A stretch of 64,000 nt of DNA from Entoloma clypeatum (taxonomy: Eukaryota; Basidiomycota; Agaricomycetes; Agaricales; Entolomataceae). The notes beneath the pieces are model-generated. The model saw only the letters and a list, made by a program, of their open reading frames with translations, was not told the DNA's origin and did not search any database. The position numbers and the translations under genes were made by a program. The first letter of the stretch is position 1. Each line of letters opens with the position of its first letter. Shown here in pieces: positions 11,101 through 23,195 of the stretch. The stretch spans positions 2,108,001-2,172,000 of the forward strand of contig OY751492.1 of NCBI GenBank assembly GCA_963565915.1, given 5' to 3'.

Positions 11101-11553
11101 CCCACTCCGGAACCCGAGCAAGTACCAGATCGACCGATCAGGGAACGACGAGTTCGGAAGATGCCAGGAAGCATTTATGGGGAAGACACTCCAGCGTCTG
11201 ATCTTGAAAAATTAGATTGAAGACGGAGACTGGGCGGTCAAACGGCATGGATGAATGACCTCCTGATGGAGGCAATATCAGTCCAAGTTGGCATTGTCGA
11301 CATGTCCCATAAAGACATATACCCTCTTCCAAATAAAGAAGACTGGTATGCGGCTGAACGTAAAGAGCTAGATATGCTCAAACGCCGCGGGGTGATCACG
11401 GAGCTAGTACCCCTGCCTGAAGGGAGGAAAGCTCTAAGGAACAAATGGGTTTACAATGAAAAATCCGACGGGCGCCTGAAAGCACACCTCGTCGCAAAAG
11501 GATTTTCACAAGTAGAAGGGATCGACTTTGATCAGATCTTCTCACCAGTCGTA
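8116..11553 (+). pseudogene. CopA copy 1 Gag-Pol, 3' truncated
   Basis: Single frame as in other Copia elements. Gag (UBN2-type, from about residue 10) has no clear CCHC knuckle; a CTHCKERER motif precedes the protease. Protease has WILDSGASLHFT (codon about 508). The pre-integrase zinc region has TWHKRLGH and CTGCLKGK. The integrase core has HSDLKQ, WRVDGGGEF and NGRAERINR, so the triad is intact. The integrase tail ends with PSKY-like acidic/proline-rich sequence. A TGA at 11218-11220 follows EKLD; copy 2 has the same stop, while copy 3 reads Arg. The frame then continues into reverse transcriptase (NKWVYNEKSDGR) and stops being Copia at about 11553 (SPVV), where unrelated sequence begins. 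The RT catalytic region, RNase H and 3' LTR are missing. Its 9.05-10.47 kb stretch is indistinguishable from copy 3. Confidence 0.93.
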
Positions 11554-11942
11554 ACCATCTTTGGCAAATATTGGTGTTTGCTGATGTAAGTCATAGCCTT
11601 GTAACACTTCATAACATAGAACTGCCATATCATCATAGTAACCTAGTAAGCCATACTCACCAATCAATCCTCATGCTTGGGTTTTCTTACATCTGAATGG
11701 CATGAGAATATGAAAAAGGACATGAATTATAATATGAAAATGAGAGCCCTCATTCAAAAATGTGCAAACAGTGATGTACATATGCTCCTCCCCCCCCCCC
11801 TCCCCCCTCCCCACTGCTGTCGTGTTCTCTGTTAGTGTGATTGGCACAGCAGGGTGCTGTCCCCCACCCTCACCACGTCCCCTCACACCATCCCACCGTT
11901 CTTAGGCATGTCCTGCCCCATGTGTCCCTTGGCAGGCATAGC
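11554..11942. other. Unassigned spacer with poly-C tract and a dispersed repeat
   Basis: No gene. It holds a C-rich run (about 11790-11812). A block at about 11812-11890 (GTGATTGGCACAGCAGGGTG and neighbours) matches the complement of about 40930-41010, next to the truncated LTR of Gypsy-A copy 2. The bases bordering the Gypsy-A LTR are GCATAGC. The predicted 5-bp TSD for copy 1 is therefore GCTAT read on the element strand. Confidence 0.5.
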
Positions 11943-12375
11943 TGTAAGGGCGACCTTACGATCCAAGACTCAAACTCAGATACTTGCAAGGGAGATCCGA
12001 AGTTTAGATTGAGCAGTCTGATAAGTAATACAACACACACCTTGCAAGGGAGATCCGAAGAGAAAGTTCTAAGGATTCCCCTGCAAGCTAGCGAGATAAA
12101 TAGTAAAATGAGATATGAAATGAGAGATAAAACGAGACACATGAATGATGAGCAATGATCAGGAGTAGCGATGAAGGATGAATGGAAACAAGATGAATGA
12201 TAGTACCTGCAATCCGACATGCGGAGTAGCAGATGGGGGCGGAGTCGTCGGATGCGGAGAGGCGGATAAGATGTTGGAGACAGCGGATACGATTGGAGGA
12301 TGTCGGAGATGGTGGAATAGAAAGGAAAGGAAGAAAGGAAAGGAAAAGTGAAAAGTGAAAGTGGTTGCCCTTACA
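11943..12375 (-). repeat. Gypsy-A copy 1, 3' LTR
   Basis: Plus strand reads TGTAAGGGCGACCTTACG ... GGTTGCCCTTACA, with TGTAAGGGC/GCCCTTACA ends. It is nearly identical to the copy 2 LTR at 35202-35620. An internal direct repeat CTTGCAAGGGAGATCCGAAG occurs twice, about 68 bp apart. The retroviral sense is minus. It was separated from its element (1-1611) by the inversion. Confidence 0.92.
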
Positions 12376-12412
12376 TCACCCCCCCTTCAAGGCACGGTGT
12401 CTCGACGTGTCA
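12376..12412 (-). other. Gypsy-A copy 1, last internal bases with polypurine tract
   Basis: Minus strand carries the 3' end of pol and the purine run GAAGGGGGGGTGA next to the LTR, as in copy 2 (35621-35660). It stops at CTGA (12410-12413), the same tetranucleotide where copy 1 stops at 1608-1611. Confidence 0.88.
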
Positions 12413-12663
12413 GTATACTTCGCTCCCGCGCTGACTCACTTTCCGCAGTCAGCTTACTCACTGTACATAGCCTTCCGCAGTCGCCTTACTCATGCGCACT
12501 GCCTTCTGCAGTACTGACTCATCCGCTACCGCCTATAGTCAGTACCTATATAAACCTCTTGTACTATAGTAGATTCCTTAGATTTAGCAATCACTTTGCT
12601 CTTCATCTTTCCACTTTCCTGCATACTCTGCCCGAACCTTGGAACGGTTTGTTAAGCATAACA
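12413..12663 (+). repeat. Gypsy-B 5' LTR, distal part
   Basis: Matches 23755-24003 of the 3' LTR. It contains the TATATAAA promoter box (about 12547) and ends GTTAAGCATAACA. The first 129 bp of the LTR are at 1612-1740 on the other strand. Confidence 0.92.
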
Positions 12664-12726
12664 AGTTGCTAAATCTCGTTAGGTTCGCCCAGAGCGAAGA
12701 GAGCAACTACCAGACGAGTCAAGACG

Positions 12727-13451
12727 TTGCGCTTCTTTGAAGACTTCACCAGTAACCCATTCAGCACGCCAGAAGCCCGACAGGAGGAGCTAAGTCCTCG
12801 AGACAGTATCAATTTTACACTCATCCAGCAGTACATCGAATCGGAGATCCGTCGCATCCTACACCAGGTGCTTGACGAAGAACTAGACAACGACGAGCAT
12901 CGCCCCCACGGCGAGTTAGCAGAGAGCATCCACCTTGCTCGGCAACACCAGATCGCACGTTACAATGCCCGACAGAACAAACTCAAAAGCTTTCGTCTTC
13001 AAGGAGGACCTCAGACAGGTCGGATCACAGAGATCAGAGAGTTTATCGGTGTCCAGACAACCGTTATCAGAAGATTGATTAGGGCGCTCACATCGAGACG
13101 TCCCAGAGCCACATCATCATGTCTTACTCAAAGCAGCAGATCTATGCCCACTTCACCACCAAAGAACAACAGACCAAGTACAACCGTTGGGCACGAAATG
13201 AGAGACTTGACCCCTTCTCGCGACCAACAGACACGCAGGAACAGAGATTCCTTAGAGATTACAGAGGAAATACTCTGAACGTTTTGCCACCGATTCCGCC
13301 GACGAGTCCCCTGACGAATTTACTTTTGACTCCGCGCAGTCAGATATCAAACAGACGCCTAGAACAGGGACTCATTTTCAATCCTTACCTGTATCCCGAA
13401 CCCCATCTTCATCCCAACAACCTGACCCCTCTTCTCCTCCGCAGACTCTAG
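12727..13451 (+). pseudogene. Gypsy-B gag, N-terminal region, frame-shifted
   Basis: Two overlapping open stretches (12727-13278 and 13119-13451, different frames) just downstream of the 5' LTR. The first encodes a charged helical protein (ESEIRRILHQVLDEELDND), the second a basic/proline-rich one. Position and lack of another candidate make them the leading part of gag. A frameshift between about 13120 and 13270 is inferred. No conserved motif is recognised. Confidence 0.55.
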
Positions 13452-13453
13452 AC

Positions 13454-16161
13454 ATGGCAGAAGCTCCGGCTGTACAAACAATGGATACATCCAAGATCAT
13501 CAAGGATCCTGGGATGTTCAAGGACAGATACACCTTTGACAAGTGGTGGAAAGCCACCAAACTATACATCAGGTTCCAAAAGAGCCTCACAGACGACCAG
13601 AAGATTCTTGCGGTGCTATCCCGCATGATGGAAGGGTCTGGCAGACACTGGGCCAGTAACAAGTTAGACGCTCTTGCTGTTGACAACGAGAACATCACCT
13701 GGCTAGGTTTTTCCGATGACATCGCCACACGATTCTCCATCGCCAACAAGTCGGTCGCTGCCAAAGCAAGACTCGAAGTCCTGAAACAAGAGAAACACAC
13801 TGTTGATGAATTCTTGGATGAATTCAAAGAACTCTTGAAACTGTCAAACCTTGGCGAAGAAACTGGGAAATTCACCAAATCGACAACAGAAAGCGAGCCA
13901 ACTTGCCGAAGTCAAACTGGATTTGGGAGCACATCAGGAAACCATGGAAGCAATGGTACTGGACATTGGGAGAATGGACATGCTCTTGGGACATGACTGG
14001 TTGGTGCACCACAACCCCACAATCAATTGGACAACCGGCGCGGTAACATTTAACCGGTGCCCAACAACATGTCGAACCAAACACTCGGATTTCAGGATTA
14101 ACCTTAATGGTCGCAAACACCGGGTTCGCATGGTTGAGGTGCGCGACAAAGATGCACCCAAAAAGTCGGATCAGAAATGGAAGCCTGGAGACCCTATTTT
14201 GGAAGCTGTCACTCCCACACCACCTCCCACAACCAAAGGACCCTCATATGTTGAGCGATTTGCTCATCTTTTCGAGAAAGAGAACTTTGACAAGATCCCA
14301 AAGGAGAGGGAATGGGACCATGGTATCGAACTTACACCGGACACACCAAAGGAACTAGGGGGAAATACATATCCTATGACGCAAAAGGAACAAGAAGAAT
14401 TGGACACATTCATTGACGAGGGTCTAGCAACAGGAAAGATCCGCCCGTCCAAATCCCCTTATGCCTCCCCTTGCTTCTTCATCAACAAAAAGGATGGCTC
14501 CAAACGATTGGTACAAGATTACCGCATGGTCAATAAATTCACGGTCAAAGACAAGTTCCCACTCCCATGAATATCCGATCTCTTGGACGTACTGAAAGAT
14601 GCGGTCTACTTCAATAAAATGGACATCATGTGGGGCTATAACAATGTCTGGATTAAGGAGGGCGATGAATGGAAAGCTGCCTTCCTCACCAGTTGAGGAT
14701 TGTTCGAACCATTGGTCATGTTTTTCGGTCTTTGCAACTCCCCGGGAACGTTCTCTCAAATGATGGCTAGTCTATTCCGGGACCAGATCCGCTGACGTAT
14801 CTGCGTGATCTACATGGATGACATCGTGGTTATCGGTAAAACCAAGGAAGAACTCGCGCGAAACACTGAAGAAATCCTACAGATCCTATCGGACAATGAT
14901 TTGTTCCTAAAGGAGAAGAAGTGTTTATGGGAAGTAACAAAATGTCCTATATTGGGATATGTGGTTGGTGAGGGACGTGTTGAGATGGAAACTGAGAAGG
15001 TGGATACAATTCGAAACTGGCGAGCACCCACATCAAAAAAGGAAGTTTTGGATTTGCTAACTTCTATCGACGTTTTATTGAAGGGTACTCAAACATCGCA
15101 AAACCTCTCACCGCGCTCACAGGCAGTACAGCATTTACTTGGGGACCAACAGAGCAGCAAGCTTTTGAAGGTCTCATATGGGCAATTACATCGGCACCAG
15201 TCTTGGCATTACCAAAACCAGAGGGACAGTTCAGGGTTGAAACTGATGCATCGGGCTATGCAATTGGAGCAGTACTCTCTCAGAAGCAAGATGACAAATG
15301 GCACCCCATCGCATTCTTGTCGCAGACCATGTCCGCGGCCAAACAGAATTACGAGATATACGACAAGGAACTCCTGGCAGTCATGGAAGCATTGAAAGAT
15401 TGGAGACACTATCTGCTTGAAGCCAGGGAACATTTCGAGATCTTGACCGATCACAAGAACCTGGAATATTTCCGTCGTCCTCAGGACCTAAATCAATGAC
15501 AGCGACGCTGGAAAATGAAGTTACAAGACTATGACTTCGAATTACGACATGTGCCCAGCAAGACCAATGCGAAAGCGGACATCCTGTCACGCTTACCCTG
15601 GTATGAAGTGGAACTCAAACCACAGGACAGTGACCAAATGCTCAAGGAGGGACTATTCTTGAAACGGTTGGAATCAGAAGATGTGGTACAAATGGAGATG
15701 TTCACGGAGGAACAATTCTTTGAAGGGGGTGAGACATCTGATTCCATCAAAATTGGAAACATCACAACCATCGAAAATCCGTGGATCGCACGCATCAAGG
15801 GTTCAAACCGCATGGAGACAGAAGTAGCGCAGGGCCTAAAAAAGAATCCTCATTGGTATCAGCAGAAGAATGGAATCACCTATGCAGGAGAACGAGTCTA
15901 TGTCCCGCCAGACCCACAATTACGACAAGAATTGATGTTCGAGTCACACAATGCACCAGTGGCTGGACATCCAGGACAGTACCGGACACATGAACTCCTC
16001 ACTCACACCTACTGGTGGCCTACCATACTGCATGATGTGAAGAAGTACGTGAAGGGTTGCGACACTTGTCAACGCAACAAGATTAACCGACAAAAGCGAC
16101 ATGCTCCGCTACATCCCCATGCAGCACCAAGTCAGCCATGGGAAGACATAGGAATCGACGT
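13454..16161 (+). pseudogene. Gypsy-B gag-pol, 5' portion up to the CopA insertion
   Basis: Gag (13454 to about 13865) has the retrotrans_gag pattern (WWKATKLYIRFQ, HTVDEFLDEFKEL). The sequence then jumps in another frame to the C-terminal half of a protease (LLGHDWLVHHNPTINW), so the zinc knuckle and the protease active site have been deleted. Reverse transcriptase follows (LATGKIRPSKSPYASP, KKDGSKRLVQDYR, VIYMDDIVV), then RNase H (VETDASGYAIGAVLSQ, EILTDHKNLEYF), the HHCC domain (CDTCQRNK) and the start of the integrase core. TGA stops lie at 14568, 14694, 14793 and 15497. A frameshift near 15045 breaks the RT-RNase H connection. CopA copy 2 interrupts codons for GIDVVGP at 16161, with GACGT duplicated on both sides. 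Confidence 0.93.
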
Positions 16162-16470
16162 TGTTGAAGTTCCACCTGGGCGCTAGCCACAGGCATACTG
16201 AGCAACATAGCTACAGTGGAAGTACTCTACGATACCGCTATGGTTACTTACATGGTTTGGAGGGGTAAGGCTGGTGAGAGCGGTTGAGGCTGGTGAGAGC
16301 GATGGAGCTGGTTAAGAGTCAAGAGACAACTTATTGATATTGACAGTTTCCTGGTCTTATATACCGTACTACTGTTTGTACCAACCAAACAAGTATGTAA
16401 TGAAGATATGTAAAGGTCACGTGATGTAATCTAATCTAATCTAATCTATGTGATGGGAAAAGTTTCAACA
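16162..16470 (-). repeat. CopA copy 2, 3' LTR
   Basis: Plus strand TGTTGAAGTTCC ... AAGTTTCAACA. On the minus strand it is preceded by the purine run ATATGGGGGGG. Confidence 0.95.
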
Positions 16471-16545
16471 CCCCCCCATATTTAGTACATACTTCTAAAT
16501 ACATCTTACTTTTTCCCACATATATATATAGGTACTCTGTTTCGC

Positions 16546-19500
16546 CTAGTTTTTTATCAATCCGAAGTACGGGATAAACTTGTTGAAGAGGATTTTCCCC
16601 AGATTCTTAGTTAAAAGGTCTGCAGGGTTGTTCACTCCTTCAATGAATTCGACCGTAATTATCCCTTCGGAGACTTTTTCTCTGACGAAGTGGAATCGCA
16701 CGTCAATGTGCTTGGATCGCTTCTCAGTTACAGGGTTGGATGCGATAAAGACGGAGCCGTTGTTATCTCCGTAGATCGGTACTGATCCGATCTGCATTCC
16801 AAGCTCGGCAAGCATGCTTCTAAGCCATGTCACTGCGCGACTGCAATCTGATAGCGCCATGTATTCTGCTTCCGTGGAAGAGAGGGCAATGGTTTTTTGC
16901 GCCGATGAAACCCAGGTTACTGCTCCAGATGCCAGCGATACGAAGTAACCAGTGGTGGACTTCCTGGTGTTTTCGTCTGACGCCCAATCGGAGTCTGTGA
17001 ATGCATAGATTCCTTTCCCAGAATCACCATCGTACATGATCGCGTAATTTTTTGTTGCCTTCAAATACCTGCAAATATCCCTTGCCACTTCTAAATGGCG
17101 TTTGGTAGGGTTTGCGGAAAATTGGGACATTTTAATTACGGCGAAACAAATGTCGGGTCTTGTCCCGATCATTAAGTACAATAATGATCCAATGACGGAT
17201 TGGTACTTGGATCTGAGTTCCGCATTGGGTTCATCTTCAGATTTCATGAGTTTGTAGCCCGTTGGGAGTGGGGTATGGGTGGCATTAGATTCGCTCATCC
17301 CCATGCGTGTGAGAATTTTCTCAAGGTAGGGTACTTGATCAATGAAGATCCTCTTCCCATGTTGCCTTATTTGGATAGAGAGAAATTCTTTTGGTTCCCC
17401 ATCAGGGACTAGGTGGCCTAGGTCCCTACATTCCCATGTTGTCATGAAGGCCTTCTTTTTTTCCAGCGTGTATTCCCGGTTTGTGCTGAGAAAAGCAGAG
17501 TCATCGACATAAATGACGGCGATCACAGTTTCCCCTTTGGTACTTGTGTGAATGAAAACTCCCGCATCGGAGTGAAGCCGGACAAAGCCGAGCTTTTTCA
17601 TGGAGGAATCGAGTTCCCTCCACCAGGCTAATGCGGCCTGCTTGAGTCCGTATAGGGCTTTGTATAGTCGGTACACGAGGTTTTCTTTCCCTTTTACTAT
17701 GTAGCCCTCAGGCTGTCGCATGTAAATTACCTCACGGAGTGTTCCATAGAGGAAGGCTGCTGAGACGTCCAAGAGTGTCATGAACCACCCTTCAAGGGCT
17801 GTCAATGCCAGAATTAATCGGATGGTCTCGTATCTCACTACTGGTGAGAAGATCTGATCGAAGTCAATCCCTTCTACCTGTGAGAAACCTTTTGCAACAA
17901 GGCGCGCTTTCAAACGCCTGTCGGATTTTTCGTTGTAAACCCATTTGTTCCTTAGAGCTTTCCTCCCTGTAGGTAGGGGTACTAACTCCGTGATCACCCC
18001 GCGGCTTTTGAGCATGTCTAGCTCTTTTCATTCTGCCGCATACCAATCTTCTTTGTTTGGAAGAGAGTATATGTCTTTGTGTGACATTTCGATGATGCCT
18101 ACTTGGATGGAGATTGCCTCCATCAGGAGATCGTTCATCCATGCCGTTTGACCGCCCAATCTACGTCTTCAATCCAATTTTTCAAGATCAGAAGCAGGGG
18201 TGTCTTCCCCATAGATGCTGTCTGGCATTCTCCGAACTCGTCGTTCCCTGATCGGTCGATCTGGTACTTGCTCGGGCTCTGGAGTGGGTACTCGTGGCTC
18301 GTCATCGGGCTCGCTACGCGGCAAATCATCGTCTGATTCAGGGTGATTCTGTCCAGTGGGAACAGGGTCGTGAGGTTTTTCGTAATGACTGTCATTGTCA
18401 TCGTTTCCGGGGATGAGGTCCTCAAACTCATCAGCCGGTTCTGGGTTTTCCATTTCTGGATGGTTCTCTGGTAAAGGGTCAATGTGGCATCTAGGGTACT
18501 TGCTTTCATCAAAGATAGCTTTCCCACCCATGAAAATTGTATTAGTCTCAGGATCCATGAAACGGTACCCTTTGACCCCTGGCTTTGATCCGAGATAAAT
18601 CATCAATCGATATCTAGACTCCAGGGAATTTCTACGTTTTTCTTTTGGGATATACACATATGCCTGACATCCGAAGACTCTGATGCTTGACATATCGGGG
18701 ATCTCATTGGTCACCCTGAAGTAAGGGGTATTCCATTCGAGACGCTGCATGGGGGTTCTGTTGTAGAGAAAAGCTGCATGTTCCAAACAGAATTCCCACC
18801 ACATAGGTGGTAAGCACGCATCGAAGCGCAAGGCCTGAGATTTCTCCCACAGGGTTCGATTTATCCGTTCTGCTCAACCGTTCTGCTGGTGCTGATACGG
18901 GAGCGTGACGTCGATCAGAATTCCATGATCGGCAAGTACATCCTTGTATTCGTTAAATTCTCCACCTCCATCAACTCGCCATTTCTTAGGAGTGGCGGCG
19001 AATTGATTTTGGATTATCGCAAGGAATTGTCGTAGTGCCATGACAGCATCCGACTTCTTCCTAAGCAGGACGACCCAGACGTGGGATGAAAAATCGTCCA
19101 AAAATGTAAGGAAATATTTATATTTGTGGTATGATGCCGTGGATATTTGTTTGAGATCGGAATGGATCAGATCAAAGGTTTTTGTTGCCCTTGTTATCGA
19201 ATTGGGATATGACTGATTCGGCATTTTCCCTTTGAGACAACCTGTGCAACTTTCCTGTGATTTCTCACATACTAGTGTTTCAGGTACCCCTTTGGTACTG
19301 GTGGGAATCTTTCGGAGTGCTTGATCATTTGGGTGACCAAGGCGCTTGTGCCATGTTTCAACAGTGATTTCGCTCGAGATCGCATGGATCTGGTCATAGC
19401 GTATTTCAGTGTCTAACCAGTGAATGGTCTGACCAAGGATGTGGGGTGAAAACTGGATTTTGCTCAGCCCTTTGGAGATGTTAATTTCTCCACAAGTCCT

Positions 19501-21345
19501 GTCTACTTTGTAACCATGGTTAAGGAAGACGCCTAGGGACAATAGGCATGTGTCCATGTCTGGGATGTAGAACACCGGTCTGAGAAGATGGGTTTTAACT
19601 TCCCCATTTAGGGTGTGCCGTACTGGAACGGCCCCAACTCCAAGAATTTCCAGTTTCTTCCCTTTGGCTGCAGTTTGGACGAATCGCTTGACCGTGAGAG
19701 GTCTATAATATGCGAAGTCCTTAAACTCATAGGTGAAGTGTAAAGAGGCGCCGGAATCTAATATCCACTGTGCGCGTTCTTTTTCCTTACAATGTGTACA
19801 AGAAGCAAAATGTTTAATATATTTTTTATGTAAATCACTGCTAAAGTGATCTACGCATTCTGTACTGGTACTGGCTATTATGTCATACGTCTGTTGAGAG
19901 GTATTGTTAGCTTTCCGCAATTGGTAAGGTTTAAGAAAGGGTTTTGACGAACCGTCAAGTTCTATCTCATCCTCAAATACATCCGGCCCCATCCGTTCCT
20001 GGTCGATGTCCATCATTTTCAGCGATTCTTCTATCGACGGGGCTACGCGACGCTGTTTAGCCGGCCTTTCGTCGATGTCAGGAATGATGGTATCTAAGAT
20101 ACGGAGGTTTGACCCAGAGGGTTGAGCACCAATTTCTCGGGCGAGTCTTCGCACCCTCTCGTTCTTTTTCCATACAGACGGCTTTCCAGAGGGAAGCCCG
20201 GTGTACTGAGAAGGAGGCGGGTTCATGCGTTGCAGGAGTGACTGCATTTTCTCCGATTCAGGCTGTGCGGTACTCGTAGTTTTCCCGCGGCCCGTTACAG
20301 TGGTGAAGGTAGGTGCATGACGAGGAGGGAGAGGGCAAGGGGCACGCTGACGAGGAGGAAGAGGACAGGGAGCAGGATAACGAGGGGACTGCTCAATGGC
20401 CGGTGCGATGAATTCAACCATTTCCTCGGCATGGTCAGAGTCGTTGTCGGCATTGTTGGCACGTTTCTTCTGGTTGCGCCAGTGTCCCTTTCCCTTCTTC
20501 TTTTCAGAAGCGGTACTCGGGTCAGTCGAGTTAGGCTGCTCGTCAGCATTGTTGCGCGAGGTACTCGGCGCTGTTTGCTTTTCCCATTTGGGGTCTTGCC
20601 CCTTTCGCTTGGTCCCGGAGATTTTCCGGGCCTGCTCGTTGGACGCCCGAGTAGACCCAATTGCATACTTGCGCCTGTACTCCGATATGATGCTGTCGGC
20701 GACGGCCTGCCATGTGAAGTCATCGGCGTCGTAGACCTGGAAGAGGGCGGTGGAGAGAGACGACCAAGCGTCAGGGATGGCACTTGCCAGGATCATAGCC
20801 TGCATCAGATCAGGCACGATGAACTTCGCGTCGCTGAGGCGAGCGAAGAGTGATCCGAGGCGCTCGATTTCCGGTATGGGGTCGCGACCCGAGAGCTTGA
20901 AGGAGGCAGCAGCCTTGAAGTCGCCAAAAATGGTGGCGGGGGAGACCTTCGAATACGCGTCTTTCAAAGATGTCCAAGCTTCCTTTGAGGTTGAGGCGTC
21001 CTTGATGTGCCTCCTGATTGCTTCGGAGACTTTGAGACGGATGGAACCCAGAGCCATGTCATCGTCTCTGATCCAGGCCTTCTTTTCTTTGGCGAAGGCG
21101 GGATGGTCGACAGTGATAGTGACCGCCGGAGGTTGAGTCGCAGATGTCGCAGATGTTGAAGTGGCGGAGGCAGGGGTGGAGACCGTGACCGTAAAGTCCT
21201 TGATGTCGGGGCACTCAATGTCGCCGGATACGAGGCGCCAGACTCCTTGATGGAGAAGGTACGACTTCATTTTTTCGGCCCAACTCTGGTAGTCAATGCC
21301 GTCGAAGATGGCGATGGAGTCGAGGGCGGAGCGAGAGGTAGACAT
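16546..21345 (-). pseudogene. CopA copy 2 Gag-Pol, three in-frame stops
   Basis: Same architecture as copies 1 and 3. Gag from the ATG at 21345, protease (WILDSGASLHFT), TWHKRLGH and CTGCLKGK zinc region, integrase core (HSDLKQ, WRVDGGGEF, AERINR), RT (VIYVDDSAFL) and RNase H ending in LTKNLGKILFNKF. TGA stops lie at 18874-18876 (NG*AER), 18169-18171 (EKLD*RRR, shared with copy 1) and 18028-18030 (AAE*KEL). A proline-rich insertion relative to copy 1 lies in gag around 20320-20390 and is built from short repeats. The stops separate gag-protease-integrase from RT-RNase H. The RT-RNase H half is open for 489 codons. Confidence 0.95.
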
Positions 21346-21706
21346 TGTAGATGAATCTAAAAAGGGTTCCCAATCAGTGATGTGTTATGAATATGATTCA
21401 AGAAAACAATTAAATGATTCCTTATGACATATTCCCTTTAGGAATAGCGGTCACGGGAAAACCCTTTATATGTCAGAAACGTATAAGGTGCGATCAACGT
21501 TTCCACATGGAGTGTACTAGGTCAATCCCCTTAGGGATGTCTCATGACAGGTACTTGTCGTAATGACGTTCCCAGGTTCATATGTGAAGAAGTAAGACTC
21601 AGAACCTAGATCTTTCGATCGGTTCTTTGCCAACCAGGGTAGAGTGGGCAGGTACTCACTGTTGCCAGCGTTTTCCAAGTCCCTCTGCTATCTGGGGCCC
21701 ATAACC

Positions 21707-22015
21707 TGTTGAAGTTCCACCTGGGCGCTAGCCACAGGCGTACTGAGCAACATAGCTACAGTGGAAGTACTCTACGATACCGCTATGGTTACTTACATGG
21801 TTTGGAGGGGTAAGGCTGGTGAGAGCGGTTGAGGCTGGTGAGAGCGATGGAGCTGGTTAAGAGTCAAGAGACAACTTGTTGATATTGACAGTTTCCTGGT
21901 CTTATATACCGTACTACTGTTTGTACCAACCAAACAAGTATGTAATGAAGATATGTAAAGGTCACATGATGTAATCTAATCTAATCTAATCTACGTGATG
22001 GGAAAAGTTTCAACA
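21707..22015 (-). repeat. CopA copy 2, 5' LTR
   Basis: Plus strand TGTTGAAGTTCC ... AAGTTTCAACA, preceded by GGGGCCCATAACC (primer-binding site on the minus strand) and followed by the TSD GACGT. Confidence 0.95.
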
Positions 22016-23062
22016 GACGTCGTGGGACCCATACCAGAATCTGATGGAAAAAATGCAATTCTGGTCATCACGGATAGACATTCAAAGATGCTTCACCTCA
22101 TTCCGACAACCGTGGAACTATCAGCTGAAGGATTAGCCAAGATCTATTGGGATCAGATATGGAAGCTTCATGGGATCCCCAAGAAGATCATCAGCGATAG
22201 GGGACCGCAGTTCACCGCGAAGTTCATGGAGATACTCTGCCGCATGTTAGGGATCAAGAGGAACCTGTCCACCGCATACCACCCACAGACTGATGGACAG
22301 GCTGAGCAATCGCATCAGGAAATGGAAGCGTTCTTACGAAACTTTGTCAACCATCTACAGGATGATTGGGCTGAATGGATCGCAATCGCAGAGTTCCAGT
22401 ACAATGACAAAGAACATCAGGCAACGAAGCACACCCCATTCTACCTCAACTACGGTTTACATCCATGGAAGGGAGAGCTCGTGTTAGAAGATACCAATCC
22501 GGCTGCCAACAACTTCTTGAAAAAACTCAAACAGGCATGAGAAGAAGCCAATGCAGCGCTGAAACAAGCACAGGATCAGATGAAGAAGACAGTTGACACA
22601 CGGAGAAGTCTGTCTCGGAACTACCGCATCGGAGACAAGGTGTGGCTGGAAGGGACTAACATCAGGACCGATCGCCCCTCAAAGAAACTTGACGCACTCC
22701 GACATGGACCATTCAAAGTCCTAGAGAAGAAAGGAGTTAGCGCGTACCTTCTTGATCTTCCGAAGACTTGGAAGATGATTCACCCTGTGTTCAACGAGAC
22801 CCTGTTGTCACCATATGAAACTCCGAAGTACGCCATCCAGAAAAAGAAACCAGCCCCTGATCCGATCATCGTCGAAGGACGAGAAGAGTACCATGTGTCT
22901 ACGATCCTAGACTCTCGAAAGTTCCGTGGAAAGATCCAGTACCTCGTCCAGTGGGAAGGATATGGTCCAGAAGAAAACACATGGGAACCTCGAGCTAATG
23001 TTCAGAACGCTCAAGATTTGATCCGTGATTTCCATCGGCAGAACCCGTCTCGTCCACGATAA
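22016..23062 (+). pseudogene. Gypsy-B integrase core, GPY/F and chromodomain
   Basis: Continuation of Gypsy-B pol after CopA copy 2. It has VITDRHSKM, IISDRGPQFTAKF and TDGQAEQ, so the D,D,E residues are present. A TGA at 22538-22540 follows LKKLKQA. The GPY/F region reads [10 protein letters not shown], and the chromodomain reads [17 protein letters not shown] with a normal aromatic cage pattern. The frame ends at 23062. In chromoviruses the chromodomain is thought to direct integration to methylated-histone chromatin. Confidence 0.94.
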
Positions 23063-23195
23063 AAGATGAGTTCTCAAAACCCATGGCAGCATCGACCTCA
23101 TCAGTCAACCACACACCGAGTTCCCCGCTCTAGTCTTCTCCCTGCCCAATATAGCCACCCCATTCTTCTTTTACCTCTCAACCATCCTCACCGCC

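Larger units (their letters stand above)
16162..22015 (-). mobile_element. CopA copy 2, complete Ty1/Copia element (5854 bp)
   Basis: Two 309-bp LTRs in direct orientation, 5-bp target duplication GACGT (16157-16161 and 22016-22020), primer-binding site inside the right LTR and a run of seven C before the left LTR (polypurine tract on the minus strand). The two LTRs differ at four positions that I can see; three of these are CpG transitions. The element sits inside the integrase of Gypsy-B and is younger than it. Confidence 0.97.

Noticed and set aside
11770..11812. Poly-C tract as a polypurine tract of a minus-strand retroelement
   Set aside because: No LTR start (TG...) next to it and no pol-like sequence on the appropriate side.
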